NCBI GenBank assembly: GCA_017442535.1
Contig: JAFRZL010000027.1
Span: 33,988 to 97,987 of the forward strand
Reading direction: 5' to 3'
DNA: 64,000 nucleotides
Source of the DNA: Bacillota bacterium
GTDB lineage: Bacteria > Bacillota > Clostridia > Lachnospirales > Bianqueaceae
Positions 16,861 to 25,749 of the stretch are shown in pieces. Positions within the stretch are counted from its first letter, which is position 1, and the number at the start of each line of letters is the position of its first letter. The notes below the pieces were generated by a model. That model was not told where the DNA came from. It saw only the letters and a list, made by a program, of their open reading frames with translations, and ran no database searches. The position numbers and the translations under genes were made by a program.

Positions 16861-18942
16861 TCAGATGCGGAACAGCAGATCGCTGTAGACCGGGAAAGGC
16901 CAGTAGCGGGCATCCACCCGCTCTTCCAGCTGATCCGCGACCTTGCGCAGGGCCTCCATCGCGGGGATCACCTGATCCCTGTAATATTCGGCTTCCTGCT
17001 GATGGTCCTCGTTTCCGGGCTGCTGCATCAGGCCGTTCAGGCGGTCGATCGCGCCGTCCAGCTCCTCGACAAGATCCGCCAGCCGGGTGATGCAGCGGCA
17101 GTCATAGGCTGCCGAGAGCCCGAGTTTCTGTTTATCCACCGCCAGGCCGGAAAGCTCCTTAAGATAGGCCTGGACGGCCGGCAGGATCTCGCGCCGGGCC
17201 ATGTCCACCATGGTCAGCCCTTCGATCCGCAGTACTTTGCAGTAATTGGTCAGATAGATTTCATTGCGCGCGATGAGTTCCTGCGCCGTGAAAATATGGT
17301 GCCGCCCGAAGAGGTCAACACTTTTCTCCGAGACAAAATACGGTGCGGCATCGGGCAGCGTCCGCAGATCCATCAGGCCGCGGCGGCGGGCCTCACGCGG
17401 CCACTCTTCGCCATAACCGTTGCCGCTGAAAATGATCCGCTGATGTGCGGTCAGCTCCTCACGGATCAGCTGATTCAGCTCGGAAGTAAAGTCCTCCGCC
17501 TGCTCCAGACGATCCGCGTAACGCCGCAGGATCTCGGCCACGGATGTGTTCAGGACGATATTGGGCTCCGAAATGGACTGGGATGCCCCAGGCATACGGA
17601 ATTCGAATTTATTACCGGTAAAGGCTACCGGCGACGTGCGGTTGCGGTCCGTCGTATCCCGCGGGAAGCGCGGCAGAATGTGCACGCCGATCTTCATCTC
17701 TTCTTTGGTGCGCGGGTCGTAGACCGCGCCCGTGATGATCGAGGTCACGATCTCTTCCAGTTCGTTCCCGAGAAAAACCGATACCACGGCAGGAGGCGCT
17801 TCGTTCGCGCCGAGCCGGTGATCGTTCGCGGCGCTCGCCACGGACATGCGGAGCAGCTCCTGATACTCATCCACCGCGGCCACGACCGCCGTCATAAAGA
17901 GCAGGAACTGCGCGTTTTCGTTGGGCGAATCGCCCGGATCAAACAGATTGATCCCCGTATCTGTCGAAATGGACCAGTTATCGTGCTTGCCGCTGCCGTT
18001 TACGCCCTCGAAGGGCTTCTCGTGCAGCAGGCAGACCAGCCCGTGGCGCAGCGCTATCTTCTGCATCAGCTCCATCGTGATCTGGTTATGGTCCGTCGCC
18101 TGAATCGCGTTGGTATAGATCGGGGCCAGCTCGTGCTGCGCGGGGGCGGCCTCGTTATGCTCGGTCTTGGCGAGCACTCCGAGCTTCCAGAGCTCCTCGT
18201 TCAGGTCGCTCATATAGGCTTCCACACGGGGCTTGATCGCACCGTAATAATGGTCGCCGAGCTCCTGTCCCTTGGGCGGCTTCGCGCCGAAAAGCGTCCG
18301 GCCGCAGAGCCGCAGATCCAACCGATGATCATACAGCGACTTGTCCACCAGGAAATATTCCTGCTCCGGCCCCACCATGGCCTGCGCGTGACTGGCCTGC
18401 GTCCCGAAAAGCTTCAGGATCCGCATGGTCTGCTCATTTAAGGTCTCCATCGAGGCAAGGAGCGGTGCTTTTTTGTCCAGTGCCTCTCCGTTATAGGAAT
18501 AAAAAACGGTGGGAATGCACAGCACTCCGTCCTTGATAAAGGCATATGAGCTGGGATCCCAGGCCGTATATCCGCGCGCCTCAAAGGTGGCGCGCAAGCC
18601 GCCGGAGGGGAAGCTGGATGCGTCGGATTCACCCTTTAGGAGCTCCTTGCCGGAAAACTCCATCATAACCTTGCCGTCTCCGGACGGGCTGATAAAACTG
18701 TCATGTTTCTCGGCCGTAACGCCTGTCATGGGCTGGAACCAGTGCGTGAAATGCGTCACGCCCTTCTCCACCGCCCAGTCTTTCATGGCGGCGGCCACCG
18801 TGTCCGCGATAGAAGGATCCAGGCCTTTGCCCAGCTCCATCGTACGCTTCAGCGTCCGGTATACGTTCTCGGGAAGCCGGCTCTGCATCACCGCGTCGTT
18901 AAAGACCATCGAGCCGAACACTTCTTCCATTCTTCTATCCAT
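16861..18942 (-). CDS. glnN: Glutamine synthetase type III
   Basis: A 693-residue enzyme that makes glutamine from glutamate, ammonia and ATP. The length and sequence are those of GSIII, not the 440-470 residue GSI. Markers include KVMMEFSGKELLKGESDASS (about 87-106), KTEHNEAAPAQHELAP (about 263), GSGKHDNWSISTD (about 318), and an NDHRLGANEAPP stretch (about 372). The start at ATG 18940-18942 with GGGAGT upstream is preferred over earlier codons that lie in the gap. The YiaK-type gene ends 52 bases upstream and may be co-transcribed. Confidence 0.95.
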   Translation of the reverse strand: MDRRMEEVFGSMVFNDAVMQSRLPENVYRTLKRTMELGKGLDPSIADTVAAAMKDWAVEKGVTHFTHWFQPMTGVTAEKHDSFISPSGDGKVMMEFSGKELLKGESDASSFPSGGLRATFEARGYTAWDPSSYAFIKDGVLCIPTVFYSYNGEALDKKAPLLASMETLNEQTMRILKLFGTQASHAQAMVGPEQEYFLVDKSLYDHRLDLRLCGRTLFGAKPPKGQELGDHYYGAIKPRVEAYMSDLNEELWKLGVLAKTEHNEAAPAQHELAPIYTNAIQATDHNQITMELMQKIALRHGLVCLLHEKPFEGVNGSGKHDNWSISTDTGINLFDPGDSPNENAQFLLFMTAVVAAVDEYQELLRMSVASAANDHRLGANEAPPAVVSVFLGNELEEIVTSIITGAVYDPRTKEEMKIGVHILPRFPRDTTDRNRTSPVAFTGNKFEFRMPGASQSISEPNIVLNTSVAEILRRYADRLEQAEDFTSELNQLIREELTAHQRIIFSGNGYGEEWPREARRRGLMDLRTLPDAAPYFVSEKSVDLFGRHHIFTAQELIARNEIYLTNYCKVLRIEGLTMVDMARREILPAVQAYLKELSGLAVDKQKLGLSAAYDCRCITRLADLVEELDGAIDRLNGLMQQPGNEDHQQEAEYYRDQVIPAMEALRKVADQLEERVDARYWPFPVYSDLLFRI

Positions 18943-18994
18943 TGGTATGCACTCCCGCGTTAATCTGTCTGTTTTCCGGGCTGAGCCGGACTGA

Positions 18995-19993
18995 TTACAT
19001 GGCCAGGACCTTGTTCCAGATCTCGTCATCCACCAGGACGCCAAGCTCCATGCTCTCGGCGCGCACGCGCTTCATGCCCTCACCGGGCCAGCGCACGGCC
19101 ACGCCCTCTTTCATGGGAGTCGCGGTCTTCATATCCGCGAGCGTCGCGTCGATCTTATCAAGCATCGTCTCCTGATCCCCGAAGATATCCGTGCGGATCA
19201 TCAGGAACATCTGGCAGAGCTCGCTTTCCAGCGGCACCGTGCCGACTTCACGCACCGTAAAGCCACCCGAAAGCGTTGATACGATCAGGTCCAGCATCAG
19301 CGACATGCCCGAGCCCTTCCAGAAGCCGATCGGCAGCGCCTGCGAAGTCTTGAAAATCTCGGCCGCGTTGCGGGTGATATTGCCGTTTGAATCAAATCCG
19401 CCGTCCACCGGCAGCTCCTTACCCGCCCGCATGTAGGACTCGATTTTGCCGTAGGAGAACATGGACATGGCCGCGTCCAGCAGCACCACGCCCTGGCGGC
19501 TCGGCACCGCGAAAACGATCGGATTGTTGCCGAGCTTGGGCTCTTTGCCGCCCCAGGCCGGCAGATTCGGCGTCGTATTGGTCCACAGGATCGCGATATA
19601 GCCCTTCTCGGCCGCCTGAATGCCGTACGAACCGGGCCTCAGCCAGTGATTGGTATGACCGAGTGCCACGCAGCCGATGCCGTACTGGTCGGCCAGCTCC
19701 ATCGCCTTCTGCGCGCAGATCTCCGCGTTCAGGTTGCCGGGCCCCTTGTGTCCGTCATACCGGGCAATGGCCCCGAACTGCTGCACCAGCTCCGGCTCCG
19801 CGTCCAGATCGATCGCTCCGGCCTCAATGTATTCAATATATCTGGGGAAACGGTTCAGTCCATGTGTATAGACACCGTCCCGGCTCGCATCCGCAAACAG
19901 ATGCGCCGCACGGTCCGCCTTGTCCTCCCGCATCCCGTACTTCAGCAAAACTCTCTTAAATACCGCAACCATCTCATCATATGGAACTCTCAT
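18995..19993 (-). CDS. dlgD: YiaK/DlgD-type 2,3-diketo-L-gulonate reductase (malate/L-lactate dehydrogenase family)
   Basis: A 332-residue NAD(P)H-dependent oxidoreductase of the LDH2/MDH2 family. It matches Escherichia coli YiaK in length and along its sequence: DGVYTHGLNRFPRYI (about 54-68), GHTNHWLRPGSYG (about 111-123), WGGKEPKLGNNP (about 146), MSMFSYGKIE (about 175) and PIGFWKGSGMSLMLDL (about 224). The family reduces 2-oxo-sugar acids such as 2,3-diketo-L-gulonate. No yiaLMNO neighbours are present, so the in vivo substrate may be another uronate-derived keto acid, in keeping with the polysaccharide genes later in the window. GlnN follows on the same strand. Confidence 0.8.
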   Translation of the reverse strand: MRVPYDEMVAVFKRVLLKYGMREDKADRAAHLFADASRDGVYTHGLNRFPRYIEYIEAGAIDLDAEPELVQQFGAIARYDGHKGPGNLNAEICAQKAMELADQYGIGCVALGHTNHWLRPGSYGIQAAEKGYIAILWTNTTPNLPAWGGKEPKLGNNPIVFAVPSRQGVVLLDAAMSMFSYGKIESYMRAGKELPVDGGFDSNGNITRNAAEIFKTSQALPIGFWKGSGMSLMLDLIVSTLSGGFTVREVGTVPLESELCQMFLMIRTDIFGDQETMLDKIDATLADMKTATPMKEGVAVRWPGEGMKRVRAESMELGVLVDDEIWNKVLAM

Positions 19994-20108
19994 GCTACTA
20001 CCGCCTTTCCGCCGGACGTCCGGCCAGATTATACCTAGGATACACTGGTATTATAGCACAAGACCAGTCTTTTGGGAATAGAATGTTTGAAATCATTTAT
20101 GGATACAC

Positions 20109-20135
20109 AAAAAAGGAACCCCGAAGGGCTCCTTT
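20109..20135 (-). terminator. Terminator after the 160-residue protein gene
   Basis: Arms AAAGGAGCCC/GGGTTCCTTT with a TTCG loop, followed by six T on the minus strand, 22 bases past the stop codon. Confidence 0.85.
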
Positions 20136-20157
20136 AACCTTAATTCTATCATTCCGT

Positions 20158-20640
20158 TCATCCTGCGTCGTCCAGAAATCCCCTCAAGGTCTCCATCGTT
20201 TCATCCTGCAGATTATCCCCTGTGGCCAGAACGTATTCATACAATTTTGACTTCTGCATGACCCGCAGCACCAGATGGTCCATGCGGTCATCTCCGTAGC
20301 CATAAAGGTGGCGGAAAGACGTCTTGATAATCGGATCATACCACATGAACTGTACCAGCCGGAAAGTTGCCTGATCATTGGAGAAGCTGACTTCGCCATA
20401 ACTCTCCATGTCGTAGATGACCGTGTCTGCGCCTGTCGTGATGCTGATCCGTCCTCTGGCCTTGTGGCCAAAAAGCAGAAAATCAAATGTCCAGTAATCC
20501 AGATCGGCAGATACTTCCTGTTCACTTACATCCGTTGTTACGATTCCCTGATATTCGCGATGGATATGCCTCGGAATCGGCGCGAACAGGACAAGCAGCA
20601 GAATCACCAGCAACGAAACAGCTATTCTCGTCTTTTTCAT
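20158..20640 (-). CDS. Membrane-anchored or secreted protein of unknown function
   Basis: A 160-residue protein with an N-terminal signal anchor (KKTRIAVSLLVILLLVLFAP, about 2-21) and an extracellular remainder of mixed beta-type sequence (YQGIVTTDVSEQEVSADL, WYDPIIKTSFRHLYGYGDD). I do not recognise a family. Its ATG overlaps the stop codon of a 23-residue leader peptide (ATGA), so it is probably translationally coupled. ATG 20638-20640 has GGAGCTATTATT upstream, inside the leader gene. A strong promoter lies 210 bases upstream with a long leader, and a terminator closes the unit. Confidence 0.65.
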   Translation of the reverse strand: MKKTRIAVSLLVILLLVLFAPIPRHIHREYQGIVTTDVSEQEVSADLDYWTFDFLLFGHKARGRISITTGADTVIYDMESYGEVSFSNDQATFRLVQFMWYDPIIKTSFRHLYGYGDDRMDHLVLRVMQKSKLYEYVLATGDNLQDETMETLRGFLDDAG

Positions 20641-20708
20641 AATAATAGCTCCTTAAAAGTTCTCGTTATGAGTAACTTTAAGAAAAGAATACTAAGCACC
20701 TTTTTCAT
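20637..20708 (-). CDS. Short hydrophobic leader peptide, 23 aa
   Basis: ATG 20706-20708 follows GGAGGTCTTTTT, a strong ribosome site. The peptide runs MKKVLSILFLKLLITRTF then KELLL, and its TGA overlaps the ATG of the 160-residue protein. Such a coupled short ORF can set translation of the downstream gene. It is also possible that it is a small membrane peptide in its own right, or that it is the decayed start of an older signal peptide. Confidence 0.6.
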   Translation of the reverse strand: MKKVLSILFLKLLITRTFKELLL

Positions 20709-20810
20709 AAAAAGACCTCCAGATTATAGTAGTTTAAAACCCATTGCAAAATGTGGCGAAATAATATACGTTCTATCTTACTTATTTGCCACGTTGCTCT
20801 CTATTCCATA

Positions 20811-20834
20811 CCAACCACTCCTTTCTTTATGTTC
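20811..20834 (-). other. Ribosome site followed by a two-codon minigene (Met-Glu-stop)
   Basis: In the leader of the 160-residue protein gene, AAAGGAG (20828-20834) is placed eight bases before ATG GAA TAG (20811-20819). A well-placed site driving only two codons is unusual and could be a regulatory minigene, or the leftover of a gene whose reading frame was broken. Confidence 0.45.
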
Positions 20835-20850
20835 TTGTGTCTTGTTTGTA

Positions 20851-20879
20851 AGTATAGCATGCCCACCGTTATCTGTCAA
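20851..20879 (-). promoter_or_regulatory. Strong promoter for the leader peptide and 160-residue protein
   Basis: Consensus TTGACA (20874-20879), 17 bases, TATACT (20851-20856) on the minus strand. Transcription would start near 20844, giving a leader of about 135 bases before the 23-codon ORF. Confidence 0.8.
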
Positions 20880-21375
20880 TCTTTTTTATTTCTTTTATAG
20901 TGAAAATGTAGCTTTCGAATATCATATATTTGAGGGAAATGTCTTTTCTATTTGCGGTTGCCAGATAACAAGCAAATTCTGCCGTAGATCATTGGATAAT
21001 TTGATAAAAGCATTCAACACTCTTCGTATAGAACAGTCTTCCCTTCATCTGAAAATATGTGATATTATATTTGGCGTTTGCAATAGCTCGCATATATTTC
21101 TAGCAGCAGACCTCCTTCTCCTTCATCCATCCCATCAAAGCTGTTCTATTAAATCCAAAACTCGTCACAGCCATGATCGATTTTCTGTTCGAGACATATT
21201 CAAATCTTATCAAACCCTGTTTGGTTAGTAAATATTATATAAAAAGATGGCCCTCTTAGGTCTTCTTTCTAAGTTGCCATCTATAATCAGCACTTATTCT
21301 TTAATGCCAGAATAATCAGTAGCAAAAATCCATCTAATTAGCAGAAAAGCATATTAAATCATTTTTCTCTTTTTC
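20880..21375. other. AT-rich gene-free interval
   Basis: Much lower GC than its neighbours and rich in stop codons on both strands. A long plus-strand frame (up to 21228) crosses the promoter and the opposite gene and has no ribosome site, so I do not accept it. A minus-strand frame of 24 codons (beginning MAVTSFGFNRTALMGW, near 21100-21175) also lacks a ribosome site. The composition suggests decayed or imported DNA. Confidence 0.5.
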
Positions 21376-21978
21376 CTACACCCCGAACCGGTATTCTTTT
21401 TCTTCTTTATCGTTCGCCGTCAGACCGAAGGCTTTGATGACCATGTCCGCGACCTGATCGGGCGCCAGGTCGGTATTGTCGATCTTGAGGTGGTGCTTAA
21501 ACCAGACCTCGCCTTCCTCCGAGTTCAGCCGGTGGTGCTCCGCGTCGTGCAGCAGGTTGGCCTTGCTCCACGCCACGTCGCGCTTGGAGGCTTTGCGCTC
21601 CATCCGGTGGGGCGTCTCGTTCCTGACAAGCCGGGCCTCCAGGCTCGCGCTCAGCTCGACAAAATAGAACTCGCCGCCGTTTTGTGTGAACAGATCATGG
21701 AGGCCGTCCAGATAATCACGCTCCTCCTGCATCTCAAAGGCGCAGACATAGGTGAAAATCATGTCCACATCGTGTTTGACGGCCAGTTCGAAGGCTATCT
21801 CGCGGAAAGCCGCGTTGAATTCACGCTGGGCCGGCGTCCCGAAGCCGAAGATTTTATCCGACATTTCGATACTGTCATGATTCATCATCATGTTGTAGCG
21901 GAGCTTGTCCCGGAGGCTCTCGGCGACGGTCATCTTGCCAACGGCCTGGGGCCCGCAGACGACGATCAAATTAGCCAT
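21376..21978 (-). CDS. P-loop kinase-like protein (AAA family)
   Basis: A 200-residue protein with an N-terminal Walker A loop CGPQAVGKMT (about 8-17), a likely switch region NHDSIEM (about 33), and an ELSASLEARLVRNETPHRM stretch (about 108) of the kind that forms the lid in shikimate or adenylate-type kinases. The fold suggests a small-molecule or nucleotide kinase, but no motif gives the substrate. It starts eight bases inside the end of the histidine kinase gene, so it belongs to that operon, downstream of the two-component pair. The final part (NDKEEKEYRFGV) is charged. Confidence 0.65.
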   Translation of the reverse strand: MANLIVVCGPQAVGKMTVAESLRDKLRYNMMMNHDSIEMSDKIFGFGTPAQREFNAAFREIAFELAVKHDVDMIFTYVCAFEMQEERDYLDGLHDLFTQNGGEFYFVELSASLEARLVRNETPHRMERKASKRDVAWSKANLLHDAEHHRLNSEEGEVWFKHHLKIDNTDLAPDQVADMVIKAFGLTANDKEEKEYRFGV

Positions 21979-23098
21979 TACTGCCCTCCCTTGGCTCAGC
22001 TGCCTCCGAAAGCGGCAGGCGGACGGTCAGCCGGATCGTTTCTTCCAGGCTTTCGGCCGTCACGCTGCCACCGTGAAGCTCGGCGATTTCTTTGGCGATC
22101 GCAAGGCCAAGCCCCGCGCCGCCGGTCTGTGTCCCGCGGGACGAATCCAGGCGGTAAAACTGGTCAAACAGATGCTCCAGCTTCTCACGCGGGATGGTTG
22201 GGCCGCGGTTTTCGACATAAATCTCGATCGATTCCATCTCCACCGTCCTCATCCGCACAAAAATCACGGAATCGGGATAGCCATAGCTCACCGCATTCCG
22301 GAACAGGTTGTCAAACAGGCGCTGCAGCTTGTCGGGGTCGCAGCAATACGAAAAATCAGGCAACAGGTCGGACTGCCAGGTCATGTGCTTGTCGGCCAGA
22401 ACCGGGTCAAACTCACTCATCATCTGCTCTAAGAGCCGGGTCAGGTTGATCGTGGATTTTTCCAGCGTGATATGTGTCAGATTCAGCCTGGCAATGTCAA
22501 AGAATTCATTGATCAGGTCTTCCAGCCGGTAGGCTTTTTCGAGGGTAATCCCCGTGTAGCGGGCGCGGGTCTCCACACTCAGATCGGGCTCCTGCTGCAG
22601 CAGCTGCAGGTAGCCGATGATACTGGTGAGAGGCGTCTTGAGGTCGTGGGCCAGATAGACGATCAGATCGTCTTTTCTCTGCTCCGCTTCCCGGGCAGCG
22701 CGGGCCACATACAGCCCGTGCTCGCGCAGACGATTCAGTTCGGTCTCGGCATCGTTCAGGTGATCCGGCAGCAGGATTTCCTCTTCGTGCGGCTCCGCCA
22801 GCGTAGCGGCGGCGTTCATGATCCGCTCCAGATCCTTGTAAGGCCGGTACATCAGGATCGGGGACAGAATCACCCAGCCCAGGAGCGCCCACGCAAGCAC
22901 CCCCTGCCTGATATAGATCAGGATCACATAGCCGGGATCCGTCGGCTCCCAGACATGCTGGCCTGCCAGATATTCAACAGCCGTATAAAGCAATACACAC
23001 AGAATACAGTACAGCAGGAACCACATCAGATACCGCAGCAGGAAGCGGAAATAAAGTCTGGTGCTGTGAAAGGTCCTGCGGTTTCCTTTTTTAGTCAA
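21971..23098 (-). CDS. VanS-like sensor histidine kinase
   Basis: A 375-residue membrane kinase: two membrane segments (about 25-45 and 57-82) with a very short outside loop, then the H-box YLAHDLKTPLTSIIGYLQLL-type motif with phosphoacceptor His151, an N-box RNAVSYGYP, and G-boxes around GGAGLGLAIAKEI. The H-box and short loop are typical of the VanS/envelope-sensing group of the OmpR-partner kinases. It overlaps its response regulator by eight bases. No vanHAX genes adjoin it, so a role in resistance is not implied; the signal is unknown. Confidence 0.88.
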   Translation of the reverse strand: MTKKGNRRTFHSTRLYFRFLLRYLMWFLLYCILCVLLYTAVEYLAGQHVWEPTDPGYVILIYIRQGVLAWALLGWVILSPILMYRPYKDLERIMNAAATLAEPHEEEILLPDHLNDAETELNRLREHGLYVARAAREAEQRKDDLIVYLAHDLKTPLTSIIGYLQLLQQEPDLSVETRARYTGITLEKAYRLEDLINEFFDIARLNLTHITLEKSTINLTRLLEQMMSEFDPVLADKHMTWQSDLLPDFSYCCDPDKLQRLFDNLFRNAVSYGYPDSVIFVRMRTVEMESIEIYVENRGPTIPREKLEHLFDQFYRLDSSRGTQTGGAGLGLAIAKEIAELHGGSVTAESLEETIRLTVRLPLSEAAEPREGSNG

Positions 23099-23774
23099 TG
23101 GTGTAACCCACCCCCCAGACGGTGCGGATATACTTGGGCCGGCGCCCCGTATCCTGCATCTTGGCGCGCAGCTTGGAGATATGCGCCATCACGGTATTAT
23201 TGTCATCAAAATAATGCACTTTCCACACGGCTTCAAAGAGCTCCTCCGTCGACACTACGGTTCCCTGCTTCTCGCACAGATACTGCAGAATATTGAATTC
23301 GGTGGGCGTCAGCTCCAGCGGCTGTCCGTTCAGCGTGCATCGGTGCGCCTCCGGCTCCACGACCAGGCCGCGGATCTCCAGCTGTTTCTCCCGTGCAGGC
23401 TCGGCCGCGTTATAGCTGGTATAGCGGCGCAGCTGGGTGCGGACACGGGCCACGACCTCGAGCATATTAAAGGGCTTGGTGATATAATCATCGGCCCCGA
23501 TCGTCAGACCGCGGATCTTGTCCACATCTTCCACACGGGCCGTCAGCATAATGATCGGAAACATAAAGCCCTGCTCACGGATCTGCTGACACATCGTAAA
23601 GCCGTCCATATCCGGCATCATGACATCCAGAATGGCAAGATCCACCACTTTGGTCCGGATATAGTCAAGCGCCTCCGTGGCTCTGTAGAACTTGCAGACG
23701 TCAAAGCCGGAATTCTGCAGATACACTTCTACCAGGTCCGCGATTTCACGCTCGTCGTCCACTACCAGAATCAT
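23091..23774 (-). CDS. OmpR/PhoB-type response regulator (VanR-like)
   Basis: A 227-residue regulator. The receiver has VVDDERE (5-10), phosphoacceptor Asp50 in LAILDVMMPDMDG and Lys100 in DDYITKPFN; the winged-helix output domain begins near 125 and carries LTPTEFNILQYLCEK and a C-terminal YIRTVWGVGYTID. I prefer ATG 23772-23774, behind GGAAGGA, since it puts the acidic pair at the usual place; a GTG at 23790-23792 would add six residues but overlaps the AAGGAGAGG site. The gene leads an operon with the kinase and the P-loop protein. Confidence 0.9.
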   Translation of the reverse strand: MILVVDDEREIADLVEVYLQNSGFDVCKFYRATEALDYIRTKVVDLAILDVMMPDMDGFTMCQQIREQGFMFPIIMLTARVEDVDKIRGLTIGADDYITKPFNMLEVVARVRTQLRRYTSYNAAEPAREKQLEIRGLVVEPEAHRCTLNGQPLELTPTEFNILQYLCEKQGTVVSTEELFEAVWKVHYFDDNNTVMAHISKLRAKMQDTGRRPKYIRTVWGVGYTID

Positions 23775-23802
23775 ATTGTTCAATCCTTCCACCTCTCCTT
23801 AT

Positions 23803-23844
23803 GGATAAAGGGGGAGCATCGCACCGCCGTGCACATGCTCCCCC
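23803..23844 (-). terminator. Terminator after ilvE
   Basis: Ten-base arms GGGGGAGCAT/ATGCTCCCCC (23810-23819, 23835-23844) with TTTATCC following on the minus strand, 22 bases after the stop codon. Confidence 0.75.
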
Positions 23845-23865
23845 CTGTAAACCCTCTGAAACACT

Positions 23866-24891
23866 TTAGTCGATGACGTGGATCCATCCTTCGGGCGCTT
23901 CGATCCGGCCCATCTGGATGCCGGTCAGCGTATCATACAGCTGCTGCGTCACCGGGCCCATATGGTCCATGCCGCTCGGCAGCAGGATCTCATGGCCGTG
24001 ATCCACGATCTTGCCCACCGGGCTGATGACCGCCGCGGTGCCGCAGAGTCCGCATTCCGCGAAATCCTTGACCTCATCGAAGTACACCTCTCGCTCCTCC
24101 ACCGGCAGGCCCAGATAATGTTCGGCCACGTACAGCAGCGAACGGCGCGTGATGGAAGGCAGAATGCTGGCGGACTTGGGCGTCACCACGTGCTTGTCCT
24201 TCGTCACAAAGAGGAAGTTGGCTCCGCCGGTCTCCTCCACCTTGGTGCGGGTCCCCGCGTCCAGATACATGTTCTCGTCAAAGCCGGCCTTGTGAGCCGA
24301 TACGATTGCGTGCAGACTCATGGCATAATTGAGGCCCGCCTTGATATGGCCGGTCCCATGGGGGGCCGCCCGGTCAAAATCGCTGACACAGATGGTAAGC
24401 GGCTTGGCGCCGCCCTTGAAATACGGTCCAACGGGGGTCGTAAAGATGCGGAACTGGTACTCGTCCGCGGGCTTCACGCCGATAACGGGGTTGGATCCGA
24501 ACATATACGGGCGGATATAAAGCGTCGCACCCGTCCCGTAGGGGGGCACGTAGGCCGCGTTGGCGCGTACCGTCTGCACGACCGCGTCGATAAACCTCTC
24601 CTTGGGGAAAGGAGGCATTTCCAGCCTGGCGGCCGAATCCATCATGCGCTCCGCGTTCAGGTCGGGGCGGAAGGTCACGATCTGTCCCTGCTCGGTGGTA
24701 TACGCTTTCAGCCCCTCAAAAACTGACTGCGAATACTGCAGCACGCCGGCGCATTCGCTGATCACAACCTTATCGTCATCCGTCAGAACCCCTTCGTCCC
24801 AGGCGCCGTCACGGTAATTGGACACATATCGCTTATCGGTTTTGATATAGCCAAAGCCGAGATTGCCCCAGTCGATATCCTTTTTCTGCAT
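23866..24891 (-). CDS. ilvE: Branched-chain amino acid aminotransferase
   Basis: A 341-residue PLP enzyme of fold type IV that interconverts Leu, Ile and Val with their 2-oxo acids using glutamate. The PLP lysine is in GHIKAGLNYA (Lys184). Further family marks are SVFEGLKAY (about 56), RPDLNAERM (about 75), VEETGGANFLFVTK (about 218), LPSITRRSLL (about 244), and ECGLCGTAAVISPVG near 282. The length agrees with the larger BCAT group (about 340-360). A terminator separates it from the VanR-like gene. Confidence 0.95.
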   Translation of the reverse strand: MQKKDIDWGNLGFGYIKTDKRYVSNYRDGAWDEGVLTDDDKVVISECAGVLQYSQSVFEGLKAYTTEQGQIVTFRPDLNAERMMDSAARLEMPPFPKERFIDAVVQTVRANAAYVPPYGTGATLYIRPYMFGSNPVIGVKPADEYQFRIFTTPVGPYFKGGAKPLTICVSDFDRAAPHGTGHIKAGLNYAMSLHAIVSAHKAGFDENMYLDAGTRTKVEETGGANFLFVTKDKHVVTPKSASILPSITRRSLLYVAEHYLGLPVEEREVYFDEVKDFAECGLCGTAAVISPVGKIVDHGHEILLPSGMDHMGPVTQQLYDTLTGIQMGRIEAPEGWIHVID

Positions 24892-24925
24892 GGTCTGACA
24901 CCTTCTTTGTTAGTTTAGAGTGAGA

Positions 24926-25726
24926 TTACGGCTGCTTGCCGATGTAGGCCAGAATACCTCCGTCCACATACAGGATGTGTCCGTTTACGAAATTGGAGGC
25001 ATCGGAAGCCAGGAAAACGGCCGGGCCCATCAGATCTTCCGTTTCGCCCCAGCGCGCGGCCGGAGTCTTGGCGATGATGAACTGATCAAAGGGATGGCGG
25101 GAGCCGTCCGGCTGCTTCTCGCGCAGCGGCGCGGTCTGCGGGGTCGCAATGTAGCCCGGGCCGATGCCGTTGCACTGAATATTGAATTCGCCGTACTCGG
25201 AGCAGATATTGCGGGTCAGCATCTTGAGTCCGCCCTTGGCTGCCGCGTAAGCGGAAACCGTCTCGCGGCCCAGTTCACTCATCATCGAGCAGATGTTAAT
25301 GATCTTGCCGTGGCCCTTCTTGATCATGCTGGGGATAACCGCCTTGGAAACGATGAACGGAGCATTCAGATCGACGTCGACAACCTTACGGAATTCGGCG
25401 GCGCTCATATCGCACATCGGAATGCGGCGGATAATGCCGGCATTATTGACCAGAATATCGATCACGCCAACCTCGGCCTCGACCTTCTGCACCAGCTCAT
25501 TCACCTGATCCTCATTCGTCACATCGCATACATAGCCATGGGCAGGAATACCCGCTTCAGCATAAGACGCCAGACCGCGGTTAACCAGATCCTGGTTGAT
25601 ATCATTAAAAACAATCGTGGCTCCGGCCTGATGGAAAGCCGTCGCGATTGCAAAACCGATGCCATAGGATGCGCCCGTAATCAGAGCGATCTTACCTTCC
25701 AGCGAAAAACTCTTCGGAAATTCCAT
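24926..25726 (-). CDS. idnO: Gluconate 5-dehydrogenase-like short-chain dehydrogenase
   Basis: A 266-residue classical SDR: cofactor loop TGASYGIGFA (about 17-26), NNAGII (about 92), catalytic Ser in SMMSELG and the YAAAK pair (about 159-163). The region SEYGEFNIQCNGIGPGYIAT plus HPFDQFIIAKTPAARWG is characteristic of gluconate 5-dehydrogenases and related 2-keto-3-deoxygluconate oxidoreductases (KduD-type). It interconverts gluconate and 5-ketogluconate or acts on a similar uronate product. It stands alone with its own promoter. The exact substrate is not certain; a KduD-type role would fit the GH105 and lyase genes. Confidence 0.75.
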   Translation of the reverse strand: MEFPKSFSLEGKIALITGASYGIGFAIATAFHQAGATIVFNDINQDLVNRGLASYAEAGIPAHGYVCDVTNEDQVNELVQKVEAEVGVIDILVNNAGIIRRIPMCDMSAAEFRKVVDVDLNAPFIVSKAVIPSMIKKGHGKIINICSMMSELGRETVSAYAAAKGGLKMLTRNICSEYGEFNIQCNGIGPGYIATPQTAPLREKQPDGSRHPFDQFIIAKTPAARWGETEDLMGPAVFLASDASNFVNGHILYVDGGILAYIGKQP

Positions 25727-25749
25727 GTCTTACATCCTCCCTGTTATTA

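Noticed and set aside
20275..21228. 317-codon plus-strand frame across the AT-rich gap
   Set aside because: It crosses the opposite 160-residue gene, its leader and promoter. The part in the gap is low-complexity hydrophobic sequence from AT-rich DNA.
21971..23774. VanS/VanR-like pair plus VanX-like dipeptidase as a glycopeptide resistance set
   Set aside because: The genes are 24 kb apart and vanH/vanA-type genes are missing; the similarity is at family level only.
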